Assembly: GCA_030041075.1 (NCBI GenBank)
Contig: JASHOP010000008.1
Span: forward strand, 1-43,469
Direction of reading: 5' to 3'
Length of the DNA stretch: 43,469 nt
Source of the DNA: Thermoplasmata archaeon
GTDB taxonomy: Archaea > Thermoplasmatota > Thermoplasmata > Lutacidiplasmatales > UBA184
Below the pieces are notes generated by a model. The model did no database searches. It saw nothing but the letters and a program-made list of their open reading frames with translations, and was not told the origin of the DNA. Below, in pieces: positions 8,164 through 16,466 of the stretch (the first letter of the stretch is position 1; each line of letters begins with the position of its first letter). The translations under genes and the position numbers were made by a program.

Positions 8164-9486
8164 GTTTCGGACAGGACGCCTACCGTGCTGACCGGTGGCG
8201 TTCCTCCGAGGGTGAAGGGAGGCTAGCGGACGACGAGTTCGATCTCGACCCGGCCGGAAGGGACTCGCTCCGAAGAGCGCTTCACGACCTCCCTCCACCG
8301 GAACGGACCGAGTGCGGGCAGGTCAGCGGCTTCCCCGGGCGTCCCGGCGACCGCCGTGTGCGGCCGCACGAGGTTGTAGTGCACTCGCCAACCTTCCATC
8401 AGCAGACCCGGCCCCCGCTTTCCGTGAAGGCCCCGCATGACCTTGAGCCGCTCCTTCTCGGTCCCGTGGAGCCTCTCGACGAGGTTGTTCGACTTCTTCG
8501 CTCGGATCGACGGCACGCGGGAGTGCGGGTTGACGACCTCGCCTCCGCTCCGGAACGCTAGCTCGCGACCTATCGCGCTCCGGTAGGCAGGGAGCCCGTC
8601 CGTCAGCACGGTCATCGGCCGGTCCGGGGTCGCCGCCTTGGCCCGTCGGATCACCACGCCGGCATCTCGCGTACGCCTCAACCGAGTCACATGCGTGGCG
8701 AGCAGGAACCGAGTCTGCGCGTCCAGGACGTTCCACGCCCAACGCGGGTTCCCGTCGCTCTTCACCGCCGTCTCGTCGATGTGCCACCGCTCGCCGGTAC
8801 GGGCTCCGAGCGAGTCCATCCATCGAGCGGCCCGGGGGGCGAACTTCGCGACCCATGCGTAGATGGTCGTCGGAGCCACTCGAGTTCCGTACGCTTGCCG
8901 GAGGTGGTCGGAGACCTTTCTCAGCGAGAGGCCCCGGAAGAACAGGTCCAGCGCCAACGCGACCGTGGTAGGGTCGTATCGGAGCCGAACCAACCCTCCG
9001 CGCTCGGTGAATCTCGCGCCGCAGCGCTTGCAAAGGTAACGCTTCACCGCGCCCTGCCGGTTGTGACGTCGCCCGAAGTGGATCACCTGCACCGACCCGC
9101 ATCGCTCGCAGCGGGGAAGAGGCAGCGAGCGACCGACGCGCTCCATCAGCCCTTCTCGATAGAGGACCGCGAGGATGTGGATGCATGGACGACGCGTCGC
9201 ACGGTGGAACGCGCACGAACAGGACCAGCGGTCCCTGTGGACCGAGATCGCGTACTTCCACCCCGGGCGGCTTTGGGAGGCGACTTCGAAGCGGGTCGGC
9301 GACACCGAGCGAATCTGGTCTCCGCGGGCCACGATCGCGAGCGCCGGTGTACGCTCGTCGTCCCAAGGTGCGAGGAGGTCCGCGGAGGAGATGGGGTCCA
9401 CGGTCGAGCGGACGACCTACTCGCCCGAGCTACTTTCCATACCGATGGAAGCTGAACGATGGGGCGAAAGCCTCGTGTCAGACAAC
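8164..9486 (-). mobile_element. insertion sequence with SWIM/zinc-ribbon DDE transposase
   Basis: A single-gene element of about 1.3 kb. Candidate imperfect terminal inverted repeats are GTTTCGGACAGGACGC at 8164 (reading inward on plus) and GTTGTCTGACACGAGGC ending at 9486 (reading inward on minus), which agree at 13 of 16 positions if one base is skipped. No target-site duplication is visible at these ends, so the boundaries are tentative. It separates the small-gene pocket from the smc promoter region. Confidence 0.55.
8223..9401 (-). CDS. DDE transposase with N-terminal SWIM and zinc-ribbon domains
   Basis: A 392-residue transposase. An N-terminal SWIM-type zinc motif (C61, C63, C73, H75; CxC...CxH) is followed by a zinc ribbon (C98, C101, C124, C127), a helix-turn-helix-like stretch (SLRKVSDHLRQAYGTRVAPTTIYAWV, about 159-184), and an RNase H-like core with apparent catalytic D209 (WHIDETAVK), D268 (LTDGLPAY) and E309 (NNLVERLHG). 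The core is closest in style to IS6/IS240-type DDE domains. The start is a GTG at 9401. The frame is intact and all presumed catalytic residues are present, so the element may still be active. The SWIM fusion is unusual for this type. Confidence 0.88.
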   Translation of the reverse strand: MDPISSADLLAPWDDERTPALAIVARGDQIRSVSPTRFEVASQSRPGWKYAISVHRDRWSCSCAFHRATRRPCIHILAVLYREGLMERVGRSLPLPRCERCGSVQVIHFGRRHNRQGAVKRYLCKRCGARFTERGGLVRLRYDPTTVALALDLFFRGLSLRKVSDHLRQAYGTRVAPTTIYAWVAKFAPRAARWMDSLGARTGERWHIDETAVKSDGNPRWAWNVLDAQTRFLLATHVTRLRRTRDAGVVIRRAKAATPDRPMTVLTDGLPAYRSAIGRELAFRSGGEVVNPHSRVPSIRAKKSNNLVERLHGTEKERLKVMRGLHGKRGPGLLMEGWRVHYNLVRPHTAVAGTPGEAADLPALGPFRWREVVKRSSERVPSGRVEIELVVR

Positions 9487-9638
9487 TTGCCGGACTCGAT
9501 TGTCCCACCATCAGCCGGAGGGGCGCCAGGATGTCGGGAGATCGACCGTCCGTCCGTTTGTCGGACACTCCCGATACGCATTGGAACCTGCTCCCGCCAC
9601 GGAATCTCTCTCGAGAGCGCTAGGCGACCACCCGCAAA

Positions 9639-9699
9639 CTGAACAGTCGGATTTCGAGACCCCTCCACCACCCGATTCTGAACAGTTCCGATACGAGAC
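9639..9699 (+). repeat. imperfect direct repeat upstream of the smc promoter
   Basis: CTGAACAGT followed by a divergent middle and CGAGAC occurs at 9639-9660 and again at 9678-9699 (16 of 22 positions equal, period 39 nt). The second copy ends 5 nt before the TATA element of smc, so it could be an activator or repressor site. The remaining 9487-9638 stretch has no gene I can support. Confidence 0.35.
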
Positions 9700-9703
9700 A
9701 ACG

Positions 9704-9711
9704 GTTAAATA
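9704..9711 (+). promoter_or_regulatory. TATA box of the smc-scpAB operon
   Basis: TTAAATAT, the strongest TATA match in the gap before smc. It predicts a transcription start near 9733-9736 and hence a leader of about 75 nt, unlike the leaderless arrangement elsewhere in the window. Confidence 0.6.
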
Positions 9712-9738
9712 TGGCGGACAGGGCTCGGGACGCGCTGC

Positions 9739-9766
9739 TGACAATCGTCCGACAAATGGATTGTCA
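9739..9766 (+). promoter_or_regulatory. perfect 8-bp inverted repeat in the smc leader
   Basis: TGACAATC and GATTGTCA flank a 12-nt spacer just after the predicted transcription start and 45 nt before the smc ATG. It may act as an operator or as an RNA hairpin in the leader. The spacer itself carries GTCCGACAAA (9747-9756), the exact reverse complement of bases 9557-9566. Confidence 0.45.
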
Positions 9767-9810
9767 TCGGCGACGTATCCGGTGGGGCGAGGGACGCTGG
9801 AAGGTTCCGG

Positions 9811-12800
9811 ATGTACCTGAAACGGATCAAGCTGCGCAACTTCAAGTCGTTCGCCGGCTCGACGGAGATCCCGTTCCATCCGGGATTCACCGGCGTGGCC
9901 GGGCCGAACGGGATGGGCAAGTCGAACATCTCGGACGCGATCCTGTTCGTGCTGGGCCCGACGAGCTCGAAGGCGCTTAGGGCCGACCGGCTCACGCACC
10001 TGTTCTTCAACGGCGGCTCGTCGAAGAAGGCGGCGACCGAATGCGAGGTATCGCTCGTCTTCGACAACTCGGACCGGCTCCTGCCGTCCGAGTCGGCCGA
10101 TGTCGAGGTGACGCGCTACGTCAAGCTGGCCCCGAGCGATCCGGACGGCTACTACTCCTACTTCTACGTCAACGGCCGGCGGTCGACGCAGACGGAGATC
10201 GACTCCCTGCTCGCCCACGCTCGCCTCTCCGGGGACGGCTACAACCTCGTCCAGCAGGGCGATGTGAACAAGGTCGTGACGATGGGCGCCGTCCCGCGCC
10301 GGGGGCTGGTCGAGCGGCTCGCGGGGATCAGCCAGTACGACGAGGAGCTCGAGCGGGCGACCGCGAAGCGGGCCGACCTCGACCAGAACCTCGACCGGAT
10401 CCGGACGCTCCTCTCGGACATCAAGGGTCGGCTCGCCTCGCTCGAGGGCCAGCGGCTCCAGGCGATCCAGCATAAGCAGCTCCTCGACGACAAGCGGCGC
10501 TCCGAGGCCCGGCTCGCCCGGGCCGGGCACCGGCTCGCGGAGCAGGAGCTCGCCACTTGCCGCTCCCAGGTCGAGCGCGTGCGGACCGAGATCCAGGGGC
10601 TCGACACCAAGCGGGCCGAGCTCGCTGCCCGGCAGGAGGAGCTCACGGCGGAGGTCGACCGGCTGGAGCGCGAGATCGCCGAGGCCGGCGGCGAGTCCGC
10701 CGTCCGGTTCAAGCAGGAGCTGGACGAGAAGAAGCTCGCCCGGGCCCGCGCCGAGCAGAACCTGGAGAACCTCCGCGAGTCGCTCGCCACCGCCACGAAG
10801 GAGACGGACGAGCTCGCGAAGGCGCTCTCCGCGGAGGAGGCGCAGCGCGCCCGGCTGACCGCCCAGGAGACCGAGCTGGCGGCCCGGGTCGCCACGCTCG
10901 AGAAGAAGGTCCAGGAACAGACACGGGAGGTCCAGCGGGCCACCGCGCCCGCGGGGAGCTCGCCGGACGGCCTCGCGTCCGCCCGCAAGCAGCAGCTCGA
11001 GCTCGCGCGCCAGGAGGAGGCCAAGCAGAAGGCCTGGCAGGCGGCGGTCACCGCCCGGGAGACCGCGAGCGCCGCGGTCCAGGCGGCCGAGCGGACCCAG
11101 GCCCAGGCGGAGGAGGACCTCGGCGAGCGGGAGGTCGAGGTCAAGGATCTCGAGCTTCGCACGAAGGACGCGCCCGGAGGCCGCGCCTCGGGAACGGCGT
11201 CCACCGGCGACCTCCAGAAGGAGCTGTTCTCGCTCAAGACGAAGGAGGAGACGCTCGGCCGGGAAGGGGTGCGGCTCGGAAAGGAGGTGGAGGAGCTCCA
11301 CCACCGGTACCTGGCCCTCGACGCGCGGCTCAAGGCCCGGACGGAGGGAGGGGCCCGTCCCAACGCCCTCGCGGCCGTCGATTTCCTCCTCTCGCAGCGC
11401 AACCTCGGGAAGATCGCCGGGATCCGCGGGACGGTCGAGGAGCTCGCCGAATTCGATCCGAAGTACAAGACCTCGCTCCAGGTTGCCGGCGGGAGCCGGT
11501 TCCAGGCGCTGGTGGTGGAGACCGACCAGGTCGCCGAGGAGTGCATCAAGCTCCTGCGTGAGGAGCGACGCGGGCGGGCGACGTTCCTGCCGCTCAACCG
11601 GATGCTCGGGGGCCGACCGCACGGGAAGGCGCTCGTCGCCGCCAAGGCGTCGGGAGCCGCCGGGTTCGCGCTCGACCTCGTGAAGTTCGACGAAGCGCTC
11701 CAGCCGGCGTTCTGGTACGTCTTCGGCGAGACGGTCGTGATGGACGACCTCGCGCACGCCCGGGCCCAGATGGGCGGCGTGCGCCTCGTCACGCTCGCGG
11801 GAGACCTGATCGAGGCGACGGGTGCGATCTCGGGTGGCTATCTCGACCCGGGAGGCCAGGGCCGGGGCGCCGACAGCGCCACCGAGCTGAAGCGGCTCGG
11901 GGAGGAGCTTCGCCAGAAGAATGCCGCGCTCGAGGCTGCCCGCACCGAACTCGCCCGGGTCACCGAACGGATCCGGACCGTCGCCGAGGAGCTTTCGACC
12001 CGCTCGATCCAGGATCGGGCGCACCAGGCCACGCGGGAGACGGTCGAGAAGGACCTCGCCGCGGCCCGCGAGCGGCTCCGCGCCGCCCGCGAGCGGATCG
12101 CCCGGACGGCCGGCGAGCGGAAGACCGCCGAGGCGGCAGCCCGCTCGGCCCAGAAGTCCGTGGACGAGCTCGCCCGGTCCCTCGCCGATGTGCGGAGCGC
12201 GATCCAGGGCGCGCAGGAGTCGTACCTTGCCCAGCTGCCCCGGGCCCTCTCGGCCCGGCTCAAGTCGCTGCAGGAGGAGAGCCAGAAGACCCAGGAGGAC
12301 CGGGTCCACGCCAACGGCGAGCTCCAGTCGGTCCGGGCCTCGCTCGCCGCCCTCGGCTCGCAGCTCGAGAAGCACCGCACGGAGCTCGAGGCGGCCCGCG
12401 CGGGCCTCGTCGCGAAGAAGAAGGAGATCGCCGCGGTCCAGAAGACCGCCCGCGACGCCGAAGAGGCGCTCCAAGGACTGAAGTCGGTCGAGGCCCGCCA
12501 GACCGAGGCGGCGCGCGCCCAGACGGAGAAGAAGCGCGCCCTCGAGCAGAGCCGGCTCTCGGTCGCGGGCGAGCTCGCGAAGGTGCAGGCGAACCTCGAG
12601 TCCCGCCAGGCGATGCTGACCCAGGAGGAGACCCGCGTCGCGGTCGCCGAGGCGAAGTTCCACGAGCTCGAGGAGGCGCTCCGCCAGTTCCCCGAGCCGG
12701 AGCCGAACGAGAAGCCGATGTCGCTCGAGGAACTGAAGCGCGCGATCGCGACCCTCGACCAGCAGCTCGCCTCGATGGGCGATGTCAACCAGCGCGCCGT

Positions 12801-13437
12801 CGAGGAGTACGACGCGGAGAAGACCCGATGCGACGAGTTCACGACCGAGGTCCAGCGCCTCGGGAGCGAGAAGGACGAGCTGGTCGGGCTCGTCGGCGAG
12901 ATCGAGAAGAAGAAGCGGGAGAGGATCACGGAGGTCGTCGCCCGGGTCAACACGAACTTCCACGACATCTACGGCGAGCTCTCGGCCGGCGGCGAGGGCG
13001 AGATCGCGCTCGAGAACCCGGACGACCCGCTCGCCGGCGGCCTCCTCATCAAGGCGCGGCCGGTCGGCAAGACGGTCGCCCGGCTGGAGCAGCTCTCGGG
13101 CGGCGAGAAGTCGCTGGCGAGCCTCGCGTTCATCTTCTCGCTCCAGCGCTACGACCCGAGCCCGCTCTACGTGTTCGACGAGGTCGACATGTCGCTCGAC
13201 GGCCTCAACGCGGAGTACGTCGGCCGCCTGCTCCGGCGCAACGCCGAGCGCGCCCAGTTCGTCGTGATCTCGCTGCGCAAGGTGACCTTGAAGTTCGCCC
13301 ACCAGCTCTACGGGGTCACGATGCGGGGCGATGGATGCTCCCGCGTCGTCGGGATCCGCCTCGACGAGATCCAGGACGTCGAGAGCCGCGACAGCGCGCG
13401 GGCCCCGGAGGGTCCCTCGCCGGTGGAGGCGCGATGA
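9811..13437 (+). CDS. smc: chromosome segregation ATPase SMC
   Basis: The 1208-residue core of the archaeal condensin, which loops and compacts chromosomal DNA together with the kleisin ScpA and ScpB encoded next. The head N-half has Walker A GPNGMGKS (31-38) and the Q-loop region. Long heptad-rich coiled coils (roughly 170-500 and 690-1030) flank a hinge domain (about 515-680) that ends in the conserved GAISGGY. The C-half has the signature LSGGEKSLASL (from 1095), Walker B LYVFDEVD (about 1119-1126) with the catalytic Glu, and D-loop SLDGLNAE. The Walker A variable position is Met instead of the usual Ser. Its stop overlaps the scpA start (ATGA), indicating translational coupling. A GGAAGG sequence about 10 nt upstream may serve as ribosome binding site. 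Confidence 0.97.
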   Translation: MYLKRIKLRNFKSFAGSTEIPFHPGFTGVAGPNGMGKSNISDAILFVLGPTSSKALRADRLTHLFFNGGSSKKAATECEVSLVFDNSDRLLPSESADVEVTRYVKLAPSDPDGYYSYFYVNGRRSTQTEIDSLLAHARLSGDGYNLVQQGDVNKVVTMGAVPRRGLVERLAGISQYDEELERATAKRADLDQNLDRIRTLLSDIKGRLASLEGQRLQAIQHKQLLDDKRRSEARLARAGHRLAEQELATCRSQVERVRTEIQGLDTKRAELAARQEELTAEVDRLEREIAEAGGESAVRFKQELDEKKLARARAEQNLENLRESLATATKETDELAKALSAEEAQRARLTAQETELAARVATLEKKVQEQTREVQRATAPAGSSPDGLASARKQQLELARQEEAKQKAWQAAVTARETASAAVQAAERTQAQAEEDLGEREVEVKDLELRTKDAPGGRASGTASTGDLQKELFSLKTKEETLGREGVRLGKEVEELHHRYLALDARLKARTEGGARPNALAAVDFLLSQRNLGKIAGIRGTVEELAEFDPKYKTSLQVAGGSRFQALVVETDQVAEECIKLLREERRGRATFLPLNRMLGGRPHGKALVAAKASGAAGFALDLVKFDEALQPAFWYVFGETVVMDDLAHARAQMGGVRLVTLAGDLIEATGAISGGYLDPGGQGRGADSATELKRLGEELRQKNAALEAARTELARVTERIRTVAEELSTRSIQDRAHQATRETVEKDLAAARERLRAARERIARTAGERKTAEAAARSAQKSVDELARSLADVRSAIQGAQESYLAQLPRALSARLKSLQEESQKTQEDRVHANGELQSVRASLAALGSQLEKHRTELEAARAGLVAKKKEIAAVQKTARDAEEALQGLKSVEARQTEAARAQTEKKRALEQSRLSVAGELAKVQANLESRQAMLTQEETRVAVAEAKFHELEEALRQFPEPEPNEKPMSLEELKRAIATLDQQLASMGDVNQRAVEEYDAEKTRCDEFTTEVQRLGSEKDELVGLVGEIEKKKRERITEVVARVNTNFHDIYGELSAGGEGEIALENPDDPLAGGLLIKARPVGKTVARLEQLSGGEKSLASLAFIFSLQRYDPSPLYVFDEVDMSLDGLNAEYVGRLLRRNAERAQFVVISLRKVTLKFAHQLYGVTMRGDGCSRVVGIRLDEIQDVESRDSARAPEGPSPVEAR

Positions 13438-14390
13438 CGCTCGACGCGACCGAGCTGCCGTCGGTCGAGGAGCGGCCGTCCGTCCCCCGCGAGACGGCGG
13501 AGAAGGTCCTGCGCTACCTCGTCTTCCACCGTTCGCTCCTCGGCGAGAGCGAGGACGGCTCCGCGCTCCTCGAGCGGTATCTCACCCTCGTGGAGAACCT
13601 CAAGGACGGCCTCCACGTCGTCATCCCCGATCCGTACCAGAAGGCGACGGCGCTCCTGTTCGAATTGGTGATGGAGGAGGAGTTCGACCCGTGGGAGATC
13701 GACCTCGTGAAGTTCACGCAGAGCTACCTCGACCGGGTCCGGGCGGACGGGGCCCTCAACTTCGGGATCGCCGGCCGCCTCGTCTACATGGCCTGGAGCA
13801 TCCTCTATCTCCAGTCGGAGGCGGTCCTCAAGGTCCGCACGGCGGCCGACGGGACCGCGGAGGTCGCGGCCGACCCCGGCGACGTCCCGGACGACGGCTA
13901 CCTCCCGCTACTTACGAGCCCCGAGTCGGTCGACGTCACGACCGCGGTCCTCGGGACCGCCGATCCGCCGCCCCTCATCGGCATGGTCCGCCACCCCGAG
14001 TCCCGGCCGGTCTCGTTGCTCGAACTGGTCCGGGCGTTCGGCGAGGCGGAGGCGGGGGCCCGGCGCGCGATCCAGATCCAGGAGCTGCGCGAGCGGCTCC
14101 GCGAGGAGCAGCGGGCCCCGCCCGAGGTCCTCGTGCACGGCGACATCCCCGAGCTCGACCTCGTCGACACCTGGGAGGAGGCCCGACGCCACCCGGTCGG
14201 CGAGCCGTTCCCGTTCCTCGATCTGTGGAACCCTCTCTCGGGCCGGGACCGCCTGGTCGCGATCTTCCTCGCGGCCCTGTTCCTCGCCCGCGAGCGCTCG
14301 ATCGAGCTGCGCCAAGACGAGCTAGGGGTATCGCCCGTGCTCGTCGTGCGGACGGCCGAGGCCCGGGCCGCGGTCGCCCCGGAGGCCTGA
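13434..14390 (+). CDS. scpA: segregation and condensation protein ScpA (kleisin)
   Basis: The 318-residue kleisin that bridges SMC heads. Typical features are the N-terminal helical domain that contacts the SMC neck (ALLERYLTLVENLKDG; EEEFDPWEIDLVKFTQSYLDRVR near 81-103; AGRLVYMAWSILYLQSEAVL), a variable charged middle with EELREEQR-type helix, and a C-terminal winged helix (DRLVAIFLAALFLARERSIELRQDE) that binds the other SMC head. The start overlaps the smc stop by 4 nt. It is longer than many bacterial ScpA proteins because of the middle segment. It acts in the SMC-ScpAB ring in the nucleoid. Confidence 0.93.
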   Translation: MTLDATELPSVEERPSVPRETAEKVLRYLVFHRSLLGESEDGSALLERYLTLVENLKDGLHVVIPDPYQKATALLFELVMEEEFDPWEIDLVKFTQSYLDRVRADGALNFGIAGRLVYMAWSILYLQSEAVLKVRTAADGTAEVAADPGDVPDDGYLPLLTSPESVDVTTAVLGTADPPPLIGMVRHPESRPVSLLELVRAFGEAEAGARRAIQIQELRERLREEQRAPPEVLVHGDIPELDLVDTWEEARRHPVGEPFPFLDLWNPLSGRDRLVAIFLAALFLARERSIELRQDELGVSPVLVVRTAEARAAVAPEA

Positions 14391-14393
14391 CCG

Positions 14394-15035
14394 ATGCCGT
14401 CGAAGCTCGACGACCTCGTGCTCCGGGTCGAGGCGATCCTGTTCGCCGCCGGAAAGCCCCTCTCGGTGAAGGAGCTCTCGGCCGCGCTCGAGATCGACGA
14501 CCACCGGCCCGTCCAGCGGGCCGTCCGGACCCTCGAGGAGACGTACGCCCACCGCCAGTCTGCACTGGAGGTGCGCCGGGTCGGCGACCGCTACGCGCTC
14601 CAGCTCGAGGAGCGCTACGTCCCGGGCGTGCACGCAGTGACGCCGGTCGAGATGGCCCCCCGCACGCTGAAGGCGCTCACGCTCGTCGCCTACCACCAGC
14701 CGATCCTGCAGAGCGTCCTCGTCCGAATGCTCGGCGAGGTCACCTACGAGGAGGTCCAGCACCTGCGTGCGCTGGGCCTCGTCCGCACCGAGCCGAAGGG
14801 CTCGACGCTCGAGCTCACGACCACCCGTCGCTTCGCGGAGTACTTCGGCATCCCATCGGGCCGCACCGAGGAGATCCGGCGCTTCCTCGAGCAGAAGCTG
14901 GGCGTCGCGGCGCCGGCGGCCCCGGCAGGAGCATCTCCGCCACCCGCCCCGGACGGATCCGGAGATGGCGAAGGGGCCGCTCCGGCCACGAAACCCGAGG
15001 CGCCGGCACCGGCGGTCGCACCCCCGCCCGCGTAG
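14394..15035 (+). CDS. scpB: segregation and condensation protein ScpB
   Basis: A 213-residue tandem winged-helix protein that binds the middle of ScpA and regulates SMC head engagement. The first winged helix spans about residues 1-75 (LVLRVEAILFAAGKPLSVKELSAALEID), the second about 80-165 (TPVEMAPRTLKALTLVAYHQPILQSVLVRMLG, then LVRTEPKGSTLELTTTRRFAEYFGI). A low-complexity Ala/Pro-rich tail of about 45 residues follows and is probably disordered. It starts 3 nt after the scpA stop, completing the operon smc-scpA-scpB. Confidence 0.93.
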   Translation: MPSKLDDLVLRVEAILFAAGKPLSVKELSAALEIDDHRPVQRAVRTLEETYAHRQSALEVRRVGDRYALQLEERYVPGVHAVTPVEMAPRTLKALTLVAYHQPILQSVLVRMLGEVTYEEVQHLRALGLVRTEPKGSTLELTTTRRFAEYFGIPSGRTEEIRRFLEQKLGVAAPAAPAGASPPPAPDGSGDGEGAAPATKPEAPAPAVAPPPA

Positions 15036-15112
15036 AGCCCCCGGCGAGCGGGAAGGCCACGCCCCGAGTATCCGTCGGGTCGTCGACGGAAGCGCCGCGA
15101 CGTTCAGGGCAA

Positions 15113-15120
15113 CCGTTTAG
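15113..15120 (+). promoter_or_regulatory. TATA-like element of the HIT gene
   Basis: CCGTTTAG centred about 27 nt before the ATG at 15145, fitting leaderless transcription and separating this group from scpB. Confidence 0.45.
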
Positions 15121-15144
15121 TCCGCTCGCCCCTCCTCGGCCGCG

Positions 15145-15570
15145 ATGGGCGATGCGGCGGCGCCCGAACGCGGGAAGTGCATCTTCTGCGATATCGCCGC
15201 GCACGCCGCCCCCGCGTACGTCGTCTACGAGGATGACTCCACGATGGCGTTCCTCGACCTGTTCCCGTTCACCCGGGGTCACACGCTGGTGATCCCCCGA
15301 CGCCACGGCGCTCGGCTGACGGACATCCCGTTCGAGGACCAGACCCGCCTCGTGCGGACGCTGGACGAGATCTGCCGGCGGGCGGAGCGGTTGACCTCCG
15401 ACTACAACGTAGCCCTCAACGCCGGGCCGCACGCCGGCCAGATCGTGTTCCACGTCCACTTCCACGTCATCCCGCGCTACGGAGGGACGAACCCGTTCCA
15501 CGCCTCCACCCGCACGCGCTTGGCCGAGGGCGATGCGCGGGAGCTCGCGCGGGAGCTCTCGCGCCCGTAG
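15145..15570 (+). CDS. HIT family nucleotide hydrolase
   Basis: A 141-residue histidine-triad protein. It begins with the zinc-linked CIFCDI motif (12-17), continues with AFLDLFPFTRGHTLVIPRRHG and ends in the catalytic triad AGQIVFHVHFHVIPRY, where the HxHxH histidines perform nucleotidyl transfer/hydrolysis on purine nucleoside phosphoramidates or dinucleoside polyphosphates. Both the N-terminal cysteines and the late triad are intact and the length is normal. It is followed 5 nt later by MEMO, suggesting one transcript. Precise substrate cannot be told from sequence. Confidence 0.93.
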   Translation: MGDAAAPERGKCIFCDIAAHAAPAYVVYEDDSTMAFLDLFPFTRGHTLVIPRRHGARLTDIPFEDQTRLVRTLDEICRRAERLTSDYNVALNAGPHAGQIVFHVHFHVIPRYGGTNPFHASTRTRLAEGDARELARELSRP

Positions 15571-15575
15571 ACGGG

Positions 15576-16439
15576 ATGGCGACGGGTCCGCGCCCGCCCG
15601 CGGTGGCCGGGCAGTTCTATCCGGCCGACGCCGCCGACCTCGCCCGGGCAATCGAGGCGTGCTTCACCGACGCCCGCGGCCCGGGCGAGCTCCCCGTCCG
15701 GCACCGCTCGACCGAGCGGCGGATCGCCGCCGCGATCGTTCCGCATGCCGGCTACCTGTACTCCGGCGCCATCGCGGCGCACGTCTACGCCCGCGTCGCG
15801 GCGGAGCGACCCCCGCGGGCGGTGCTGATCCTCGGCGTGGATCACCACGGGCTGAGCCGGGGAGCTTCGCTCTCCGCCCGGCCCTGGCTCACGCCGATCG
15901 GCCCGACCGCCGTCGACCCCGGCCTCGTCCGGGCCCTCGCGAGCCCTCCGGTCGCGGTCGACGAGGCCGCCCACGCGCGGGAGCATTCGATCGAGGTCCA
16001 GCTGCCGTTCCTCGAGTACGTGGTTCCCCAGCCGCGGTTCGTCGCCCTCGAGGTCGGCTTCGGCCCGTTCGAGTTCCTCGAGCGCGTCGCCGGGGTCGTT
16101 CGCCGGGCCGTCGCCGGCGACGACCTCCTCCTCCTCGCCTCGACCGACCTCTCCCACTACGTCGCGCCGTCGACCGCGGAGCGTCTCGACCGGCTCGCGA
16201 TCGACGCGATCCTGGACGCGGACGCACGTCGTCTCTACGACACGGTCGCCGAGCACGAGATCTCGATGTGCGGGATCGCGCCGACGACCGTGCTGCTCGC
16301 CGCGCTGGCGGGCGAGTCGCTGGTCCCGAAGCTCCTTCGGTGGGGGCATTCGGGCGAGGTGGAGCCGTCGGCCCGGGTGGTCGGCTACGCGGCGATCACC
16401 CTCGAGCGCGCGGTGGATTCCCAACGTCGGGTTAAATAG
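15576..16439 (+). CDS. MEMO family protein
   Basis: A 287-residue MEMO/AmmeMemoRadiSam-system B type protein, related in fold to class III extradiol dioxygenases. Motifs include AVAGQFYPADAADL at the start, IVPHAGYLYSGAIAAHVY (about 49-66), LGVDHHG, AHAREHSIEVQLPFLEYV, ASTDLSHY and MCGIAPTTVLLAAL; the histidines are those that line the metal-like pocket. Its role in archaea is not settled: redox or radical-SAM-linked functions have been proposed for relatives. The last codons and stop coincide with the TATA element of the next gene. Confidence 0.93.
   Translation: MATGPRPPAVAGQFYPADAADLARAIEACFTDARGPGELPVRHRSTERRIAAAIVPHAGYLYSGAIAAHVYARVAAERPPRAVLILGVDHHGLSRGASLSARPWLTPIGPTAVDPGLVRALASPPVAVDEAAHAREHSIEVQLPFLEYVVPQPRFVALEVGFGPFEFLERVAGVVRRAVAGDDLLLLASTDLSHYVAPSTAERLDRLAIDAILDADARRLYDTVAEHEISMCGIAPTTVLLAALAGESLVPKLLRWGHSGEVEPSARVVGYAAITLERAVDSQRRVK
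16432..16438 (+). promoter_or_regulatory. TATA box of the dCTP deaminase gene, inside the MEMO 3' end
   Basis: TTAAATA is formed by the final Val-Lys codons and stop of the MEMO gene and is centred about 32 nt before the ATG at 16467. The promoter is therefore embedded in the upstream coding sequence. Confidence 0.5.
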
Positions 16440-16466
16440 CGCGCTCGGCTCGGCGGGCCCGCGCCG

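Noticed and set aside
8155-8178. Resemblance of the insertion-sequence left end (reverse strand CTGTCC.GAAACGGG) to the first bases of the hairpin repeats
   Set aside because: Only about 15 bases agree and the match crosses the proposed end of the element; too weak to claim the repeats derive from it.
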